Positions 25,801 through 36,163 are shown, numbered from the stretch's first letter. The stretch: 64,000 nt of DNA from Paenibacillus sp. FSL R7-0345 (GCF_038595055.1 NZ_CP152002.1:2400501-2464500); one strand, 5' to 3'. A program made the numbers and translations. The notes: generated by a model not told the origin, from the letters alone.

Positions 25801-28367
25801 TGGCTTCACTGGCCTTGCTGCCGGCTGAAGAAACTCCGGCACCTGAAAGCAGTGCTGAGCCGGCGGAAACACCTGCTGCTGAAGCGGGAGCAACAGAAGA
25901 AATTGCTGCTCCGGAACCTGGGGCCATGCGTCTGAACGCTACCGTAAGTGAATCTACTTACAGTTATGTAGTTCCTGGCAACCCGGCGCTTAACGGTACG
26001 CAATACATTCACCTGATGGTGAAGCATAGCGATCGAACTTATTACTATTCCAAAGCTTATTATTTTGACAACGAAGCACCAGCAGTTACCTTAAGCATCA
26101 ATTCTATTTCCTATCCGCTTCCGGAACATAAGACACGGGTGAACGTGTCGGAGTTCTACAGCACGAAAGGACTTGTCAGCAAATATCAATGGGTAAGAGA
26201 AGCTGAAGGTGCACCAGTGCCTACACAAGCATCCGGAGGCTGGCTGGATTTGCCTGCAGACGGAACAGCAGTCATTGACGGCAAGGATTTGAAGGCGGGG
26301 GAAATTGCTGATTACAAATTATATGTACTTGCGACTGACGGTGCAGGAAACAGCTCAGTTACGGCAAGTACAGGAACATTTAAAGTATCTGCATCATCCA
26401 AATCGGATACACCACCGGCTGAAGCAGACTCCTCACTCATCTATTTGTCAGGTGATGGACAGGATGGCTACACAGCCATTGTGAAGCTTAGCCTTGATAC
26501 AGAGGATAAAGCGGGCTATGAATACTCGGTTTCCCCTGATAACGGGACAAGCTGGATCAACTGGAAGCCTTATACCAATTTCGTAGCCGTGAAGGTTCCG
26601 ACAGGAAATCCTGAGCAGCTGCAGGTATGGGTGAAATACAGAACACCGGGCGGTTTGATCAGTGAAGCCGCCAAGCTGGATATTGAAGGTGCTTCTACAT
26701 CTGTGCAGCCTGTTTATGCGCTTGCTGCTTTGAGCACTAACGGACCGGTAAATGCTACGGTAGGGGCAGATATTGAAATTACACTTCCGCCGGGTATCCG
26801 CGTAATGCCTTCGAAGATCAACCCTTCGGAGCCTGTACGCACAGGAAATAAATTTAAGATCTATGAAAATGGCTTCTATAGCTTTGATCTGACCGATCTT
26901 AGTGACACGGCCCGTACAGATACACTCTATCTGGTTGTGAAGAATATCGATGGAACCAAGCCGGAAGGCACTGTGGAGTATTCGAACTATGCTAAAACGA
27001 ATAACAATGTAACCGCCTATCTCCAGAGTACTTCTGAACCGGTAACGATCACCAACAATGGCGGCAAGAACTCCTATACCTTCAAAGAGAACGGCACGTT
27101 CACTTTCGAAATTAAGGATGCTGCCGGGAATACCAATACGGTGAAGGCCGAAGTCAAAAATATTAACAAAGAAGCACCGAAAGTAGCAATTGTCCGTTCC
27201 TATCAATATGGTACGAATGGCAGCGGTACTTTTGGAACCCTGAAGGATAACTCAGGAAATGTGATGTTCTCCACTGGAGTCAGCTTAACGGCAGAGAAAG
27301 CAGACAGCTCCGATAAGCAGATCAAGATCATCAGCCAGGACAAAAATATTACATTAACTGAGAACGGAACCGTTTCATTCACAGTACTCGATGACTACGG
27401 CAATACGGCAGTCATTAAAGAAAAGGTTGACAATATTCTCTCCTCTTCACCGGAAGTCGGAAAGATAACGTATGCCTATGTAGATGCTGAAGGCAAGGCT
27501 GTTCCGGAAGACAAGATCGTTACGATCGGCGGACAGAAATATGCCAAGGGTAAAGTGAAGGTAACGCTGAGCGGTAAAGTCACTGCACCGAACAAAATGT
27601 TCTTCGGTGTAAGACCAATCTTAGACGGAGCGTCTTATACGAATCAGATCAGCGGCACTGATGGAACATTCAGTTACTCGCGTGACTTCGGAAGCAGCGG
27701 ATCTGCAGTGGTTGCGATTTCGGATCTGCTGGGCAATGTGAACAAGGTTCCGGTTACGATAGCGGGACTTGACAACACACCGCCTGAGCTGACACTGAAT
27801 AACGAAACAGCAGGTATTGCCCAGAACAAGAAAGACTTCAACTTCCGCTCGGATCTCGGCGGATTCACCGTTTCCGATAATGTATCGGCAGCGCCAGATG
27901 TAAAGGTGTCCGTCAGCGGATTGGATCTCAGCAAGCTTGGACGCCAGCGTGTAGCTTATACGGCGGTTGATCAGGTAGGCAACCAGACGGTTGTTTATCA
28001 GGATGTGGTAGTTGTGAAGGATGGCGGACTGCTCATCTTCGGTAACGATACCCTGATCTCGGCATCCTCCGGAGAGTCTGCACTGTTCAATACCAATACG
28101 CTTACGTTCAAGGTAACGGGCTACAACGTCATGAAGGTTGACGGTGTGGACAAGGTTAACCAGGCAGGAACCTTTGATATTCTGTATTACCCTGGTCTGT
28201 ACCGTGAAGGACAGCTGAAGCTCGTGAAGGAAAAACTGACCTATAACGAACTCGTGAACAGCCAGTTTAAAGTCACCTTCCCGAAAACAGGCTGGTACAC
28301 CATTGTCGTAAGAACCCAGGAGCGGGACCGCGAATTTGCGACCTTCTTTATCGGCAATCTGAAATAA
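22830..28367 (+). CDS. Giant secreted protein 1 of the surface operon (no SLH domain)
   Basis: 1845 residues. The signal peptide ('MLMSKRMKKYTSLSLILSMLL', cleavage near 'GLAAAA') is a paralog of that of the SLH protein at 6361. The rest is strand-rich with several Ig-like segments ('SVEYQWVKDG...YLKAVDNAGNETI', 'VSKYQWVREAEGA', 'FTFEIKDAAGNT', 'TVTFEVRVADNP'). At about 950-1030 there is a Pro/Ala/Glu-rich stretch interrupted by the hydrophobic 'ILQLLSSGPVLASLALL', unusual in an exported protein. No SLH, LPXTG or lipobox is visible, so it may be held by the two SLH proteins encoded downstream. It starts with TTG 7 nt after GGGGGAG. Family not recognised; structural or S-layer-like role inferred. 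Confidence 0.88.
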   Translation: MLMSKRMKKYTSLSLILSMLLSLIPGSWSGLAAAAGDDFEVQFKTGAHVGNLSYPADNTFINFYNNQVEGFKQTETDKDAKYDWAKGDIFAGVDDNEATVTFEVRVADNPILREMALSGQAEMVTGFAVLRRHSGFIWTRHSAITVSIDGRNIINERTGSSQKYNKSATALIKPDSVIRVWVYGEGDDDGEAAGVRGFYLKFQDLKRPVLNSYTFTGNGVERLNTNINQQELYVKRDENITLGYNFTEPVQPSSIVPANSDYFLRHKLFISEDGTGLPAAGQQQYLTNITYNNSNLKSYQSNISYKYTGVPFHNSGNRPLTPLITGGTSGGAPMDMSMENKLKEAVFRDAAGNKATVNLNNLPSSGSNAYLNGKNVNPFDYDRKGFRVIIDAVRPKYSKTANGIQPEILTGVTLNKGDVIDFTLQLTEEAIIKTGWDEKKTFILFNNGMKAYYVTGKNTKNWTFRMTVPDGLTVETPLLKAIAVSNDAKGGSLPINMDTDVIQDYAGNLLIQPANYDGLHEEKIDPIGSDISLANSKIDWANLFIDNTKPIIGYRYEEGGASNTTYLNKGKVTIDANDPSIKVPYLDPTEADRGTERPSRGIYRPSNMSDGASPSVGLVYYWWSKDKADPFASVAGDNNAAIKRYALSAKQPSEELYPGEFQNVQLSVVNNKTNLLSPPAEAFEAENSGEWYLHTWTADMTWDSARELMQYEKKKAYVASHQAQYDAWKAEAPGSEADKIFYADNQALAAVGQYGDLSVWSVDDFKHDDSNWTHEVGILKLDNNGPAITMAAETSTTVQALVQDPHSGVSSVEYQWVKDGSTTDSANWAPAEYSGTTVTRSTYEDIDEDGSYWLYLKAVDNAGNETIKTPQEKAVVVSSEAEIPTRFLPEADPDYVQSHDVSFQISGVTPSFVGYAISSSSIHPESESEFTGLEVSSNFIQPMTIQSLIEGENGATDLAAPAEPEAPTVPEVTANTGPVAILQLLSSGPVLASLALLPAEETPAPESSAEPAETPAAEAGATEEIAAPEPGAMRLNATVSESTYSYVVPGNPALNGTQYIHLMVKHSDRTYYYSKAYYFDNEAPAVTLSINSISYPLPEHKTRVNVSEFYSTKGLVSKYQWVREAEGAPVPTQASGGWLDLPADGTAVIDGKDLKAGEIADYKLYVLATDGAGNSSVTASTGTFKVSASSKSDTPPAEADSSLIYLSGDGQDGYTAIVKLSLDTEDKAGYEYSVSPDNGTSWINWKPYTNFVAVKVPTGNPEQLQVWVKYRTPGGLISEAAKLDIEGASTSVQPVYALAALSTNGPVNATVGADIEITLPPGIRVMPSKINPSEPVRTGNKFKIYENGFYSFDLTDLSDTARTDTLYLVVKNIDGTKPEGTVEYSNYAKTNNNVTAYLQSTSEPVTITNNGGKNSYTFKENGTFTFEIKDAAGNTNTVKAEVKNINKEAPKVAIVRSYQYGTNGSGTFGTLKDNSGNVMFSTGVSLTAEKADSSDKQIKIISQDKNITLTENGTVSFTVLDDYGNTAVIKEKVDNILSSSPEVGKITYAYVDAEGKAVPEDKIVTIGGQKYAKGKVKVTLSGKVTAPNKMFFGVRPILDGASYTNQISGTDGTFSYSRDFGSSGSAVVAISDLLGNVNKVPVTIAGLDNTPPELTLNNETAGIAQNKKDFNFRSDLGGFTVSDNVSAAPDVKVSVSGLDLSKLGRQRVAYTAVDQVGNQTVVYQDVVVVKDGGLLIFGNDTLISASSGESALFNTNTLTFKVTGYNVMKVDGVDKVNQAGTFDILYYPGLYREGQLKLVKEKLTYNELVNSQFKVTFPKTGWYTIVVRTQERDREFATFFIGNLK

Positions 28368-28393
28368 ATGAAAGATGAACAGGGGGAACACAG

Positions 28394-31300
28394 GTGAAGC
28401 TTGTTAAACGCATTACAGCGTTAATGCTCACATTTATATTGGTATTTCTGTCCACCTCAGAGAGCTTTCATGCGCTTGTAGAGGCGGCCAGCAGTACAAA
28501 GACAACCGTTATACAGAATAACTTCATTAAGGTTACTGTGGATAATGAAACCGGACGTTACGGAATCCGGACTGTGGAAGGCCAGCCCATCCGCAAAAAT
28601 GATGACAACGTAAATTTACTTTTCCAGGGAGATGATCCGGAAACGTCGTTCACGACGTTCCGGATTGACGGAACGGATTATATTTACGGGAATAAGTACA
28701 AGTTCGACAACAGCCATTATTCAGAGACTACTACACCTAAAGTGGTAGAAAATTCGAACGGCACCAAGCAGCTGGAGATGATCTGGAAGATTAAAGGTGT
28801 GGAGATCAAGCAGATTCTGATGCTCTACACTGACAGCAAGGATGCTGTCAATTCCGGAAATGTCAACGTCCGCTATGAAGTAAACAACCGCAGCAATGCG
28901 GATGTTCAAATCGGAAGCCGGATCCTGCTGGATACGATGGTCGGCGGAAACGACGGGCCGCAATTTCAAATCGGAACAGCTTATAAGTCTCCGCTGCAGG
29001 TAGAGCGGAAGCTGGTGCATAATCCGGAAGATAATGCCGGAATCCCGGAAGAGGATAGAGCTTACTACAAGATTCCTTCCTACTGGGTTATGCGCGATAA
29101 GCTCGATCTGACGAACCCGCAGGCAACCAATGTTGTAGCCTATGGCTTCAATAACTTTGCCGAACAGAACATTAATATTGTTGATGAAATGATTGTCGGG
29201 CACTGGAACGGCCTGGCCAATACAAAATGGGGTTATGAAGTAAATCCGAATCTGGATTTCACCAGAGACACCAATGATTTCGGCACGGCGGATTCCGCCG
29301 TTGCCTTCTACTGGAACCCGGAGAAGCTGGCAGCCGGAGGCTTCCAGAGCTTCGAAACAGTATACGGACTCGGAGAGCTTACCGCTCCCGATAAAGTGTT
29401 CTCGATCCGTTATGTAGATCAGATTCAGCAGCTGGCTACTGCTCCTCTGAAAGAAGGGGAGACTGTAGCGTCGAGCTACGCCGACAACGGAGTCTTCACT
29501 GTCACAGCAGAGGTTGAGAATCTGCAGGCTTATAACATGGAGCATTCCAAGATTGAAGTGGAGATGACGCTGGAAAGCGGCCTCAGCTTCGTCAGGCAGG
29601 ATGAAAACGGAAAAGACGTCCTTGACGCAAACGGGAAGCCTGTCCTGGAGAATGACCGCAGCAAAATGCTGGAATTCAAAAAGTCGGCCACTCCTGAAGA
29701 AGCTGCAATGGGAATTGAGCCGAAGTACAAGCCGGGTGACGCTATTACGGCGACATTCCGTGTACAGGCAAAGGGCAGACCTTGGCCGGTAACCAAGGAA
29801 TATATGATTTCTGCAAGAAGCCCGGAAACACAGGGCAAGATTGAAGGCATCGAGGATGAAGGGATTAGAGCGCAATATGAATCAACGCGTACCAACTTCA
29901 TTCTGCTGCCGCCGATCGGCGAAGCAACAGCTACGTATTCTTATGCTTTGTCACCGAAGGAGCTTTACAGCACAGATGTGAAGTATCTGACTGTGAACCT
30001 GTCGAATATTGAAGCCTATAATACAGGCAACGAGACTACCGCACCGAACTTTGACCTGTTCCTGAAGAATAAGGCAAACGGAGACCGGTACAAGGTGAAT
30101 GTGCAGGATGCAGTGGTTATGCAGCCGACAGACGACGGGTTCTCCGGCGCTATGCGGATTACGTACCGCGGCGGAGAGCAGGTGGATAAAGGCGGCAATG
30201 TGCTGAAAAGCGGGCTTGGACCTGATCTGCCGCTTGGTGAATATCAGGTAGAAATTGATTATAAAGGTGATGCCGGGGGCGATGAGGAAATTGCGGCTTT
30301 ATATGATATGACGACACCGCAATCCTTCCTGGTTACAGATAATAATGAAACGCGGATCCGCGAAGCCGGAGTACTGGCTTTATACAGAGAAGCTGTGGAT
30401 GTCAGCGGTCTGGCAAACGGTTCTTCTGTAAAAGGTGAGCTGCTGGAGCAGTTGAATTCGCTGTTCCCGAACAAACCTTTTAAAGACGGCGCATTCCTGT
30501 ACTCCGCTGTTACCAGCTATAAGCAAACCAAAGCTTTGATCGGGGCTGCAAGCAAAGCGGTAGATCCTTCCTTTGATCTCAAGGAATTTATGGATGATGC
30601 AGCTTTGAAAGAGACTCCAATGTATGCTTACAGATTGTTTGCAACGGAAAAAGATTACGATAAATTCGTAGCAGAAGTAGAGGACAAGAATGCTAAAATT
30701 GACCGCGAGATTCTGGTTACTGTCCGCGGGATGATCAAGCAGGTTGGTACCGGCAAGGATGAGACAGTCATCGTCGATACCAAAACAGAACCGGCGATTA
30801 TCAACGATGCCGTAGCCTATACAGGCAAGGATTTGGCTTTTGTCCGCGGCAAGCTGGATATCTTCGGTAAATCCCAGCCTGCGGATATGCCGTTCCTGGA
30901 TACCATGTTCATCAAGGGGGATGGAACCCTTAGCGTTGCGAGCAGCGGTTTTGTTTTCCATAAGGGTGAATGGACGCTAGACTTCTTCAACGGCTTCACC
31001 AAGTCCCTTGGAGACGGCGGGTTCAATCCTACTAATCTCCAAAAGCCTCAAACTGCGAAAAAAGATAATGAATCGAAGCATAATCCGGAAGACAGCAGTC
31101 TTAACGGCAGTCTGAAGTGGGCACTTGGCGCTGTCGGCGACAGACTGAACCCGCTGCGTCAGATTATGATCGAAGATGTTTACTTCAATAAGCAGTCGCT
31201 GTTTGGAGCTCCAAGCTTTGCCATTGACGGCTTTGGCTTCAGCTTCAATGACTATATTCTTAGAGAAGGCGGGATCTCCTTTGGAGGCTCACTGTCCCTC

Positions 31301-34300
31301 AAGGTTGTAAGTGCAGAAATCAAAAATGTCATCTTTAACAGCGCAGGCTTCTACGGCGTAGATGCCTCCCTTGGTTTCGGTCTTGAAAATAACATGGGCT
31401 TGTTCGAACCAGCTAAGAAGAAAAAGGATGAACCAGAATCTCCAAGCGGAGAAATTACAATCAAGCATGTGGTTCAGGGCGATGGTGAAGGAAATACCTA
31501 CGGCCTGAAGTTCGATGCACAGCTGAAGAACATGCTTGGCGTAGAGGTTGAATTTGCACTCAAGAAGGTCAAGGACGGCCGGATTCTCCCGGATGTCATT
31601 GGCTTCGGGGCAACATTGCCATCTCCGGGTATCCTCATCACCGGGGCAACTTACCTGAACGAAGTACGCGGTGCTGTACGTGAACTGGCAGATACCATTG
31701 CCGGCGGTACATCTGCGGATCCGTTCCCGCTGACGATTGAAGCAGGGGTAGGCCTCCGGTTTGGTATAGCTCCGGCTTACTTCTTCGGAGATGTGGATCT
31801 GACGGTGAAACGTACGGGTCTCAAAATTGAAGGAAGACTGGATTTCTCGGCTGATGCAGATGCCGATAAAGGGGACCGGCTTCCGATGCTGACCAAAGCC
31901 CTGCTCGAAGCACAGTGGGTTACTCCATGGTTTGTGCGGGTAGAAGCGGAAATGGATATTGGCGGCTGGGATATCATCATTGGTAAAGCGGGGATCTTCG
32001 TCGGACAGAATCTGGAGAAGAACCGCACTGACTTTGAAGGCTATATCGGATCCAAAATACAGATCCCGAACAGTGTTCCGGTTGTCGGCGGCATGCCGCT
32101 GTCCAGTATGTTCCTCGGTGTGAACAATGATAAGGTATGGGGAAGTATCGGCATCCTCTTCATTTCACTGGGGATTACCTACTACTGGAGCGGAGGTATT
32201 GAGTTCGGTACTTCGAGTGATCAATTGCCTGACGGTATGATCCAGCTCGTAGTGGATGATCCAGACCTTGGACCGCGTCTCATGGTCATTGGTGAAGGGG
32301 TAGAAACACTTGCTACTTCAGCCGCCCCTAACGCAGAGGCAGAGAATCAGGAGATTATCTACCGTGAAGTAGCAGAAGGTGTAAAACTTGTTGAGAACGG
32401 ATCGGTCAATGTCGGCGTAGGCGGCATTACTGTCAAGAACGGCGGCAGAATCCATGAAATTCCGATGGGCGCTGCATCCGGCAATGCGATCATTGAAATG
32501 GAATACAGCAGTAAGGCTATGCCGGAATTCAGGCTGCATGATGCTGCAGGCAAAGATTATCCGGTGGTATTCGAAACCTTTGCCAACCCGGATAAGGTTA
32601 ATCCTAAGGCTAATGCTTTTACACAATATATTCCTGCAAGTGATGTATCACCGGATCCAACCAAGCTTAATGCTGAAGTGGATATCCGCAAAGCTTACAT
32701 TATTATTCCTGAGAATGAAGCCAAGAAAGGCGGTACCTGGACGCTTACAGCTGTTTCACCTGTAGAAACCAAGCTGCTGAATGTTCCAACCCTGCCTCAG
32801 CTAAATGAAGTAAATCTCGCTAAGGATAACTCGAACGTTAATAAATTCACAGCATCATGGAAAGTAGCCAACGCAGCAGAAGGCGATACAGTGAACCTGT
32901 ACCTGGCTGAAGATGCGGTAACTACAGAAAAGACTGTGATTGACGGGCAAGAGGTGCTCTCTCCGGGAGATCCGGGGATGCTGATTGCCAAAGATGTACC
33001 AGTAGGTGCCGGCGGCTCCGTCAGCAATGGCGTAACCAGCGGCAGCACCGTAATTGATGTAACGAATGTAACGCTGATGGGCAATCCCGAAGATATCCGC
33101 GGGCTGCTCAGACAAGGCAACTATTATCTGCGTGCAGAGCTGAAATCCAGTGCAACCTTCGGAACGAAGACTTCACCGCAGAAATTCGAGCTTATCGATC
33201 CGCTTGCACCGCAGACTGTCAGTGACGTCTCGGTTGTGCCTGCCGGTAACGGACTGTTCTCGCTCTCCTTCAAACCGGGAGCCAAAAAAGCGGGACATGC
33301 CGGTTACGAGCACAGCTTCGTAATTGATGCGCAATATGAAGTGGACGGCAAGCTGGAGTCATATTCTCCATTTGGTGAAATTTTGTACACCGAAGAAGAG
33401 CTCCAGCCTTATTGGAACGCAGCAACCGGCAAATACGAAGGTATTCTGATCGGCGGCTGGAAGGCAATGGATACTTCTAATGAAGTGGATACAACCAGTC
33501 TTGAAGGAACGGTTACAGATGTAACCAAGCTGAAGTATGTAGGTCTGGAAGTGGGAACGGAGTATGTTGTTGGTGTTACTTCCGCAACGGTTCCGACTGC
33601 TGATGCAGACAAGAATCAGAATTATCACTACGCTGAGCGCCAGGACAGCAGCAAGAAGCTGCTGCCGATTCCAAAGCTGCCTAAGCTTACTGTAGCAAGC
33701 GGAGCTGGCACAGTGCAGGATACCGGAAACTACATTAACCTCCTGACTAGTGAAACTAAGCAGAAGCTGACGCTCACTTCAGACCAGTCCAATGTGACTG
33801 TGGAAGTGTTCAATGCCGAGAAGTCTATCGGGACGGTAGCTTTAACAAACAAGACCGGCGGCGGAAGCCAAGGCGTCCTGAATCTTGACCAGTTCCAGAC
33901 AGACGGACCGTTTGCGCTCGAGCTGAGAGCCAGAAACAAGACGACCCAGGACATCTCGGTCACCATGCTGTACCTGACTGTGGACACGATCGCACCGGTG
34001 CTGTATATCGACCAGCCGGTAACGGGTGAGAGAACAGAGAGCGGAGAGGTTAGTGTAGCAGGAACTACAACAACCGGAACGCTGCTTACTGCCCAGTACA
34101 AGGTGAACCAGAAGCAGGCTGACGGAACGGTTAAAGAAGTTAATATCTCTACGCCGATCACGGTGGATCCGCTGACGGGAGCTTTTGCCGGTAGCGTGAA
34201 AATTGATTCTGCAGACCCATCCGTAGCCCTTAATATTGTGGCTGCAGACGAAGCAGGCAATGAGAATACAGCGGTTGTGGATATTACAAACGCAGGCTAC

Positions 34301-36163
34301 AAAGTTCCTGTTGCCCTGATTCTGAAGGGAGCGGAAACGCTGAAGCCTGGAGAGCTGGACAATGTGAAGGCTTATCTCAAGGTTTCGGACGGCAAGGACG
34401 AAGCTACAGGCAAGCCGAAATTCAAGGAAGAGCCGATTGCCGCAAAAGATCTGCAGAATCTGACTTATACAGTAGCCTCAGGTGATGCAATTTCATTGTC
34501 GGCAGACGGTAAAATTACTGCGCTTGCGACAGGCTCAAGCCTGATCGAAGCGGAGTATCAGGTATCTGAGGGTGTGACGCTTCAAGGCATGCTGGTCTCT
34601 ACGGTAGCTGTACCTAAACCGGAGGCACTCGGCAAGCTGGAAGTAAGCTCCACGACCGTTTACGGTAATGCAAGCCGCACTAAAGTTACGGTTACTTCCT
34701 CCGGGGATATGACCGGACAGCAAATTGCTTATAAGGTTTATAACAGCAATGCGGTGTTACCGAAATTCAAAGAGGATGTAAGCACTTGGAGTCTGCTGCC
34801 GCTGGATGGAATTATCAGCGCGCAAAAAGGTGATGTTATTGTTCTGGCTAAGCGGACATCCACAGACAAGCTGGTAATGGCAGCAGGTCAAGTACCTGCC
34901 AGTGTGTGGATTGATTTACCAGGCACAAGTATCGGACCTGTAGGCGGCGGTGGTGGCGGAGGCGGCGGTGCTGTTGTCATTCCGCCAGCTGAAGAAGAAG
35001 CACCAGAAGGTGCAGCTCAGGTGTCGATTAACGGACAGCCGGTTGCCGCTGAGTGGAACGGACTTACAGCAGTAATCCGGATTACTGACAAAGAAGCAGC
35101 AGCAGGCAGTGATATCACAGTGACTTCTGCAGATACTGCCGCGCGCGCCTTCAGTATCCGTGTCGATCAGAATGTAGTGCAGCAGGCAGCAGCAGCCAAA
35201 AAGAATCTTGTCATCGAGGTTCCTATGGGCCGTCTGGTTATTACGCCAGAGAAGCTGGCCGCTGTAAATGGTGAGCTTGTGGTAGGCATTGGCCAGAACG
35301 GTAGTGCAGACCAGCAGGCGATGAAGGCCATTGCAGACCAGCAGGGCTTCACGCTAATGGCTGCAGGACAGGGCGTAACGGTTACGGCTAACCTGCCGGC
35401 AGGCAGCTGGACACCGGCGATTGCAGCTCAAATCGCCATTCCGTCGCCGCTTGCGGCTAAGGAAATTACGGCAATTGTGCTGAAGGATGCGGCGGGTAAC
35501 TGGACTACCGTACCTTGGAAGCTGGATAACAGCGGAACAGCTGTGAACGTACAGCTGACCGGAGAGGGCAGCCTCTACTTCATCAGCAACCAGAAGAACT
35601 TTAAGGACATGCCTGCAGGCTGGGGCAAGGAAGGTATTGCAGCAGCATCCGCCAAGCTGTTCGTATTGGGCAAATCTGCAGATACCTTTGATCCTGCAGG
35701 TAAAGTGACAAGAGCAGAGTATCCAACGATTCTGCTGCGTGTTGCAGGTCTGATGAACAAACAGGCAGCTTCTGCAGGCTTCAGTGATGTCGGCAGCAGC
35801 AGCTGGTATAACCGCAGTGTCTCGATTGCTGCACAGCTGGGTATTGTCACCGGACTCGAAGGCGGCAAGTATGCACCGCAGGATACGCTGACACGCATTG
35901 AAGCCATGACGATGCTGGGCAGATTGCTGACCATCATCAGCACAGGCAGCGAAATCAGCGATGCTGAAGTGAACACGATTCTGGCCGGCTTCGCCGATAA
36001 GGACAAGGTTCCGGCATGGGCAAGACAGGCGGTGGCACTGAGCATCAAGAACGGTCTCATCCTTGGTGAAGGCAACAAGGTGAATCCGGCAAGCCCGCTC
36101 ACACGTGAGCAGGCAGCAGCTATTGCTATCAGACTTGATCAATTCATTACAGCCGAGCAATAA
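28394..36163 (+). CDS. Giant SLH-anchored surface protein 2
   Basis: 2589 residues, GTG start after AGGGGGA, 26 bp after the preceding giant gene. A signal peptide (about 1-32) leads into a large N-terminal region (about 35-330) rich in beta strands and not recognised ('NNFIKVTVDNETGRYGIRT'). Several fibronectin/Ig-like modules follow, including a Big_2-like domain near 2000 ('LKGAETLKPGELDNVKAYL'). A run of nine glycines (nt 34944-34970) forms a hinge. A beta domain with 'VSINGQPVAAEWNGL' and three divergent SLH domains ('FKDMPAGWGKEGI', 'FSDVGSSSWYNRSV', 'FADKDKVPAWARQAV') end the protein. It should be bound to wall polymer. The SLH set lacks some of the usual Asp/Arg positions, so binding strength is uncertain. 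Confidence 0.9.
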   Translation: MKLVKRITALMLTFILVFLSTSESFHALVEAASSTKTTVIQNNFIKVTVDNETGRYGIRTVEGQPIRKNDDNVNLLFQGDDPETSFTTFRIDGTDYIYGNKYKFDNSHYSETTTPKVVENSNGTKQLEMIWKIKGVEIKQILMLYTDSKDAVNSGNVNVRYEVNNRSNADVQIGSRILLDTMVGGNDGPQFQIGTAYKSPLQVERKLVHNPEDNAGIPEEDRAYYKIPSYWVMRDKLDLTNPQATNVVAYGFNNFAEQNINIVDEMIVGHWNGLANTKWGYEVNPNLDFTRDTNDFGTADSAVAFYWNPEKLAAGGFQSFETVYGLGELTAPDKVFSIRYVDQIQQLATAPLKEGETVASSYADNGVFTVTAEVENLQAYNMEHSKIEVEMTLESGLSFVRQDENGKDVLDANGKPVLENDRSKMLEFKKSATPEEAAMGIEPKYKPGDAITATFRVQAKGRPWPVTKEYMISARSPETQGKIEGIEDEGIRAQYESTRTNFILLPPIGEATATYSYALSPKELYSTDVKYLTVNLSNIEAYNTGNETTAPNFDLFLKNKANGDRYKVNVQDAVVMQPTDDGFSGAMRITYRGGEQVDKGGNVLKSGLGPDLPLGEYQVEIDYKGDAGGDEEIAALYDMTTPQSFLVTDNNETRIREAGVLALYREAVDVSGLANGSSVKGELLEQLNSLFPNKPFKDGAFLYSAVTSYKQTKALIGAASKAVDPSFDLKEFMDDAALKETPMYAYRLFATEKDYDKFVAEVEDKNAKIDREILVTVRGMIKQVGTGKDETVIVDTKTEPAIINDAVAYTGKDLAFVRGKLDIFGKSQPADMPFLDTMFIKGDGTLSVASSGFVFHKGEWTLDFFNGFTKSLGDGGFNPTNLQKPQTAKKDNESKHNPEDSSLNGSLKWALGAVGDRLNPLRQIMIEDVYFNKQSLFGAPSFAIDGFGFSFNDYILREGGISFGGSLSLKVVSAEIKNVIFNSAGFYGVDASLGFGLENNMGLFEPAKKKKDEPESPSGEITIKHVVQGDGEGNTYGLKFDAQLKNMLGVEVEFALKKVKDGRILPDVIGFGATLPSPGILITGATYLNEVRGAVRELADTIAGGTSADPFPLTIEAGVGLRFGIAPAYFFGDVDLTVKRTGLKIEGRLDFSADADADKGDRLPMLTKALLEAQWVTPWFVRVEAEMDIGGWDIIIGKAGIFVGQNLEKNRTDFEGYIGSKIQIPNSVPVVGGMPLSSMFLGVNNDKVWGSIGILFISLGITYYWSGGIEFGTSSDQLPDGMIQLVVDDPDLGPRLMVIGEGVETLATSAAPNAEAENQEIIYREVAEGVKLVENGSVNVGVGGITVKNGGRIHEIPMGAASGNAIIEMEYSSKAMPEFRLHDAAGKDYPVVFETFANPDKVNPKANAFTQYIPASDVSPDPTKLNAEVDIRKAYIIIPENEAKKGGTWTLTAVSPVETKLLNVPTLPQLNEVNLAKDNSNVNKFTASWKVANAAEGDTVNLYLAEDAVTTEKTVIDGQEVLSPGDPGMLIAKDVPVGAGGSVSNGVTSGSTVIDVTNVTLMGNPEDIRGLLRQGNYYLRAELKSSATFGTKTSPQKFELIDPLAPQTVSDVSVVPAGNGLFSLSFKPGAKKAGHAGYEHSFVIDAQYEVDGKLESYSPFGEILYTEEELQPYWNAATGKYEGILIGGWKAMDTSNEVDTTSLEGTVTDVTKLKYVGLEVGTEYVVGVTSATVPTADADKNQNYHYAERQDSSKKLLPIPKLPKLTVASGAGTVQDTGNYINLLTSETKQKLTLTSDQSNVTVEVFNAEKSIGTVALTNKTGGGSQGVLNLDQFQTDGPFALELRARNKTTQDISVTMLYLTVDTIAPVLYIDQPVTGERTESGEVSVAGTTTTGTLLTAQYKVNQKQADGTVKEVNISTPITVDPLTGAFAGSVKIDSADPSVALNIVAADEAGNENTAVVDITNAGYKVPVALILKGAETLKPGELDNVKAYLKVSDGKDEATGKPKFKEEPIAAKDLQNLTYTVASGDAISLSADGKITALATGSSLIEAEYQVSEGVTLQGMLVSTVAVPKPEALGKLEVSSTTVYGNASRTKVTVTSSGDMTGQQIAYKVYNSNAVLPKFKEDVSTWSLLPLDGIISAQKGDVIVLAKRTSTDKLVMAAGQVPASVWIDLPGTSIGPVGGGGGGGGGAVVIPPAEEEAPEGAAQVSINGQPVAAEWNGLTAVIRITDKEAAAGSDITVTSADTAARAFSIRVDQNVVQQAAAAKKNLVIEVPMGRLVITPEKLAAVNGELVVGIGQNGSADQQAMKAIADQQGFTLMAAGQGVTVTANLPAGSWTPAIAAQIAIPSPLAAKEITAIVLKDAAGNWTTVPWKLDNSGTAVNVQLTGEGSLYFISNQKNFKDMPAGWGKEGIAAASAKLFVLGKSADTFDPAGKVTRAEYPTILLRVAGLMNKQAASAGFSDVGSSSWYNRSVSIAAQLGIVTGLEGGKYAPQDTLTRIEAMTMLGRLLTIISTGSEISDAEVNTILAGFADKDKVPAWARQAVALSIKNGLILGEGNKVNPASPLTREQAAAIAIRLDQFITAEQ

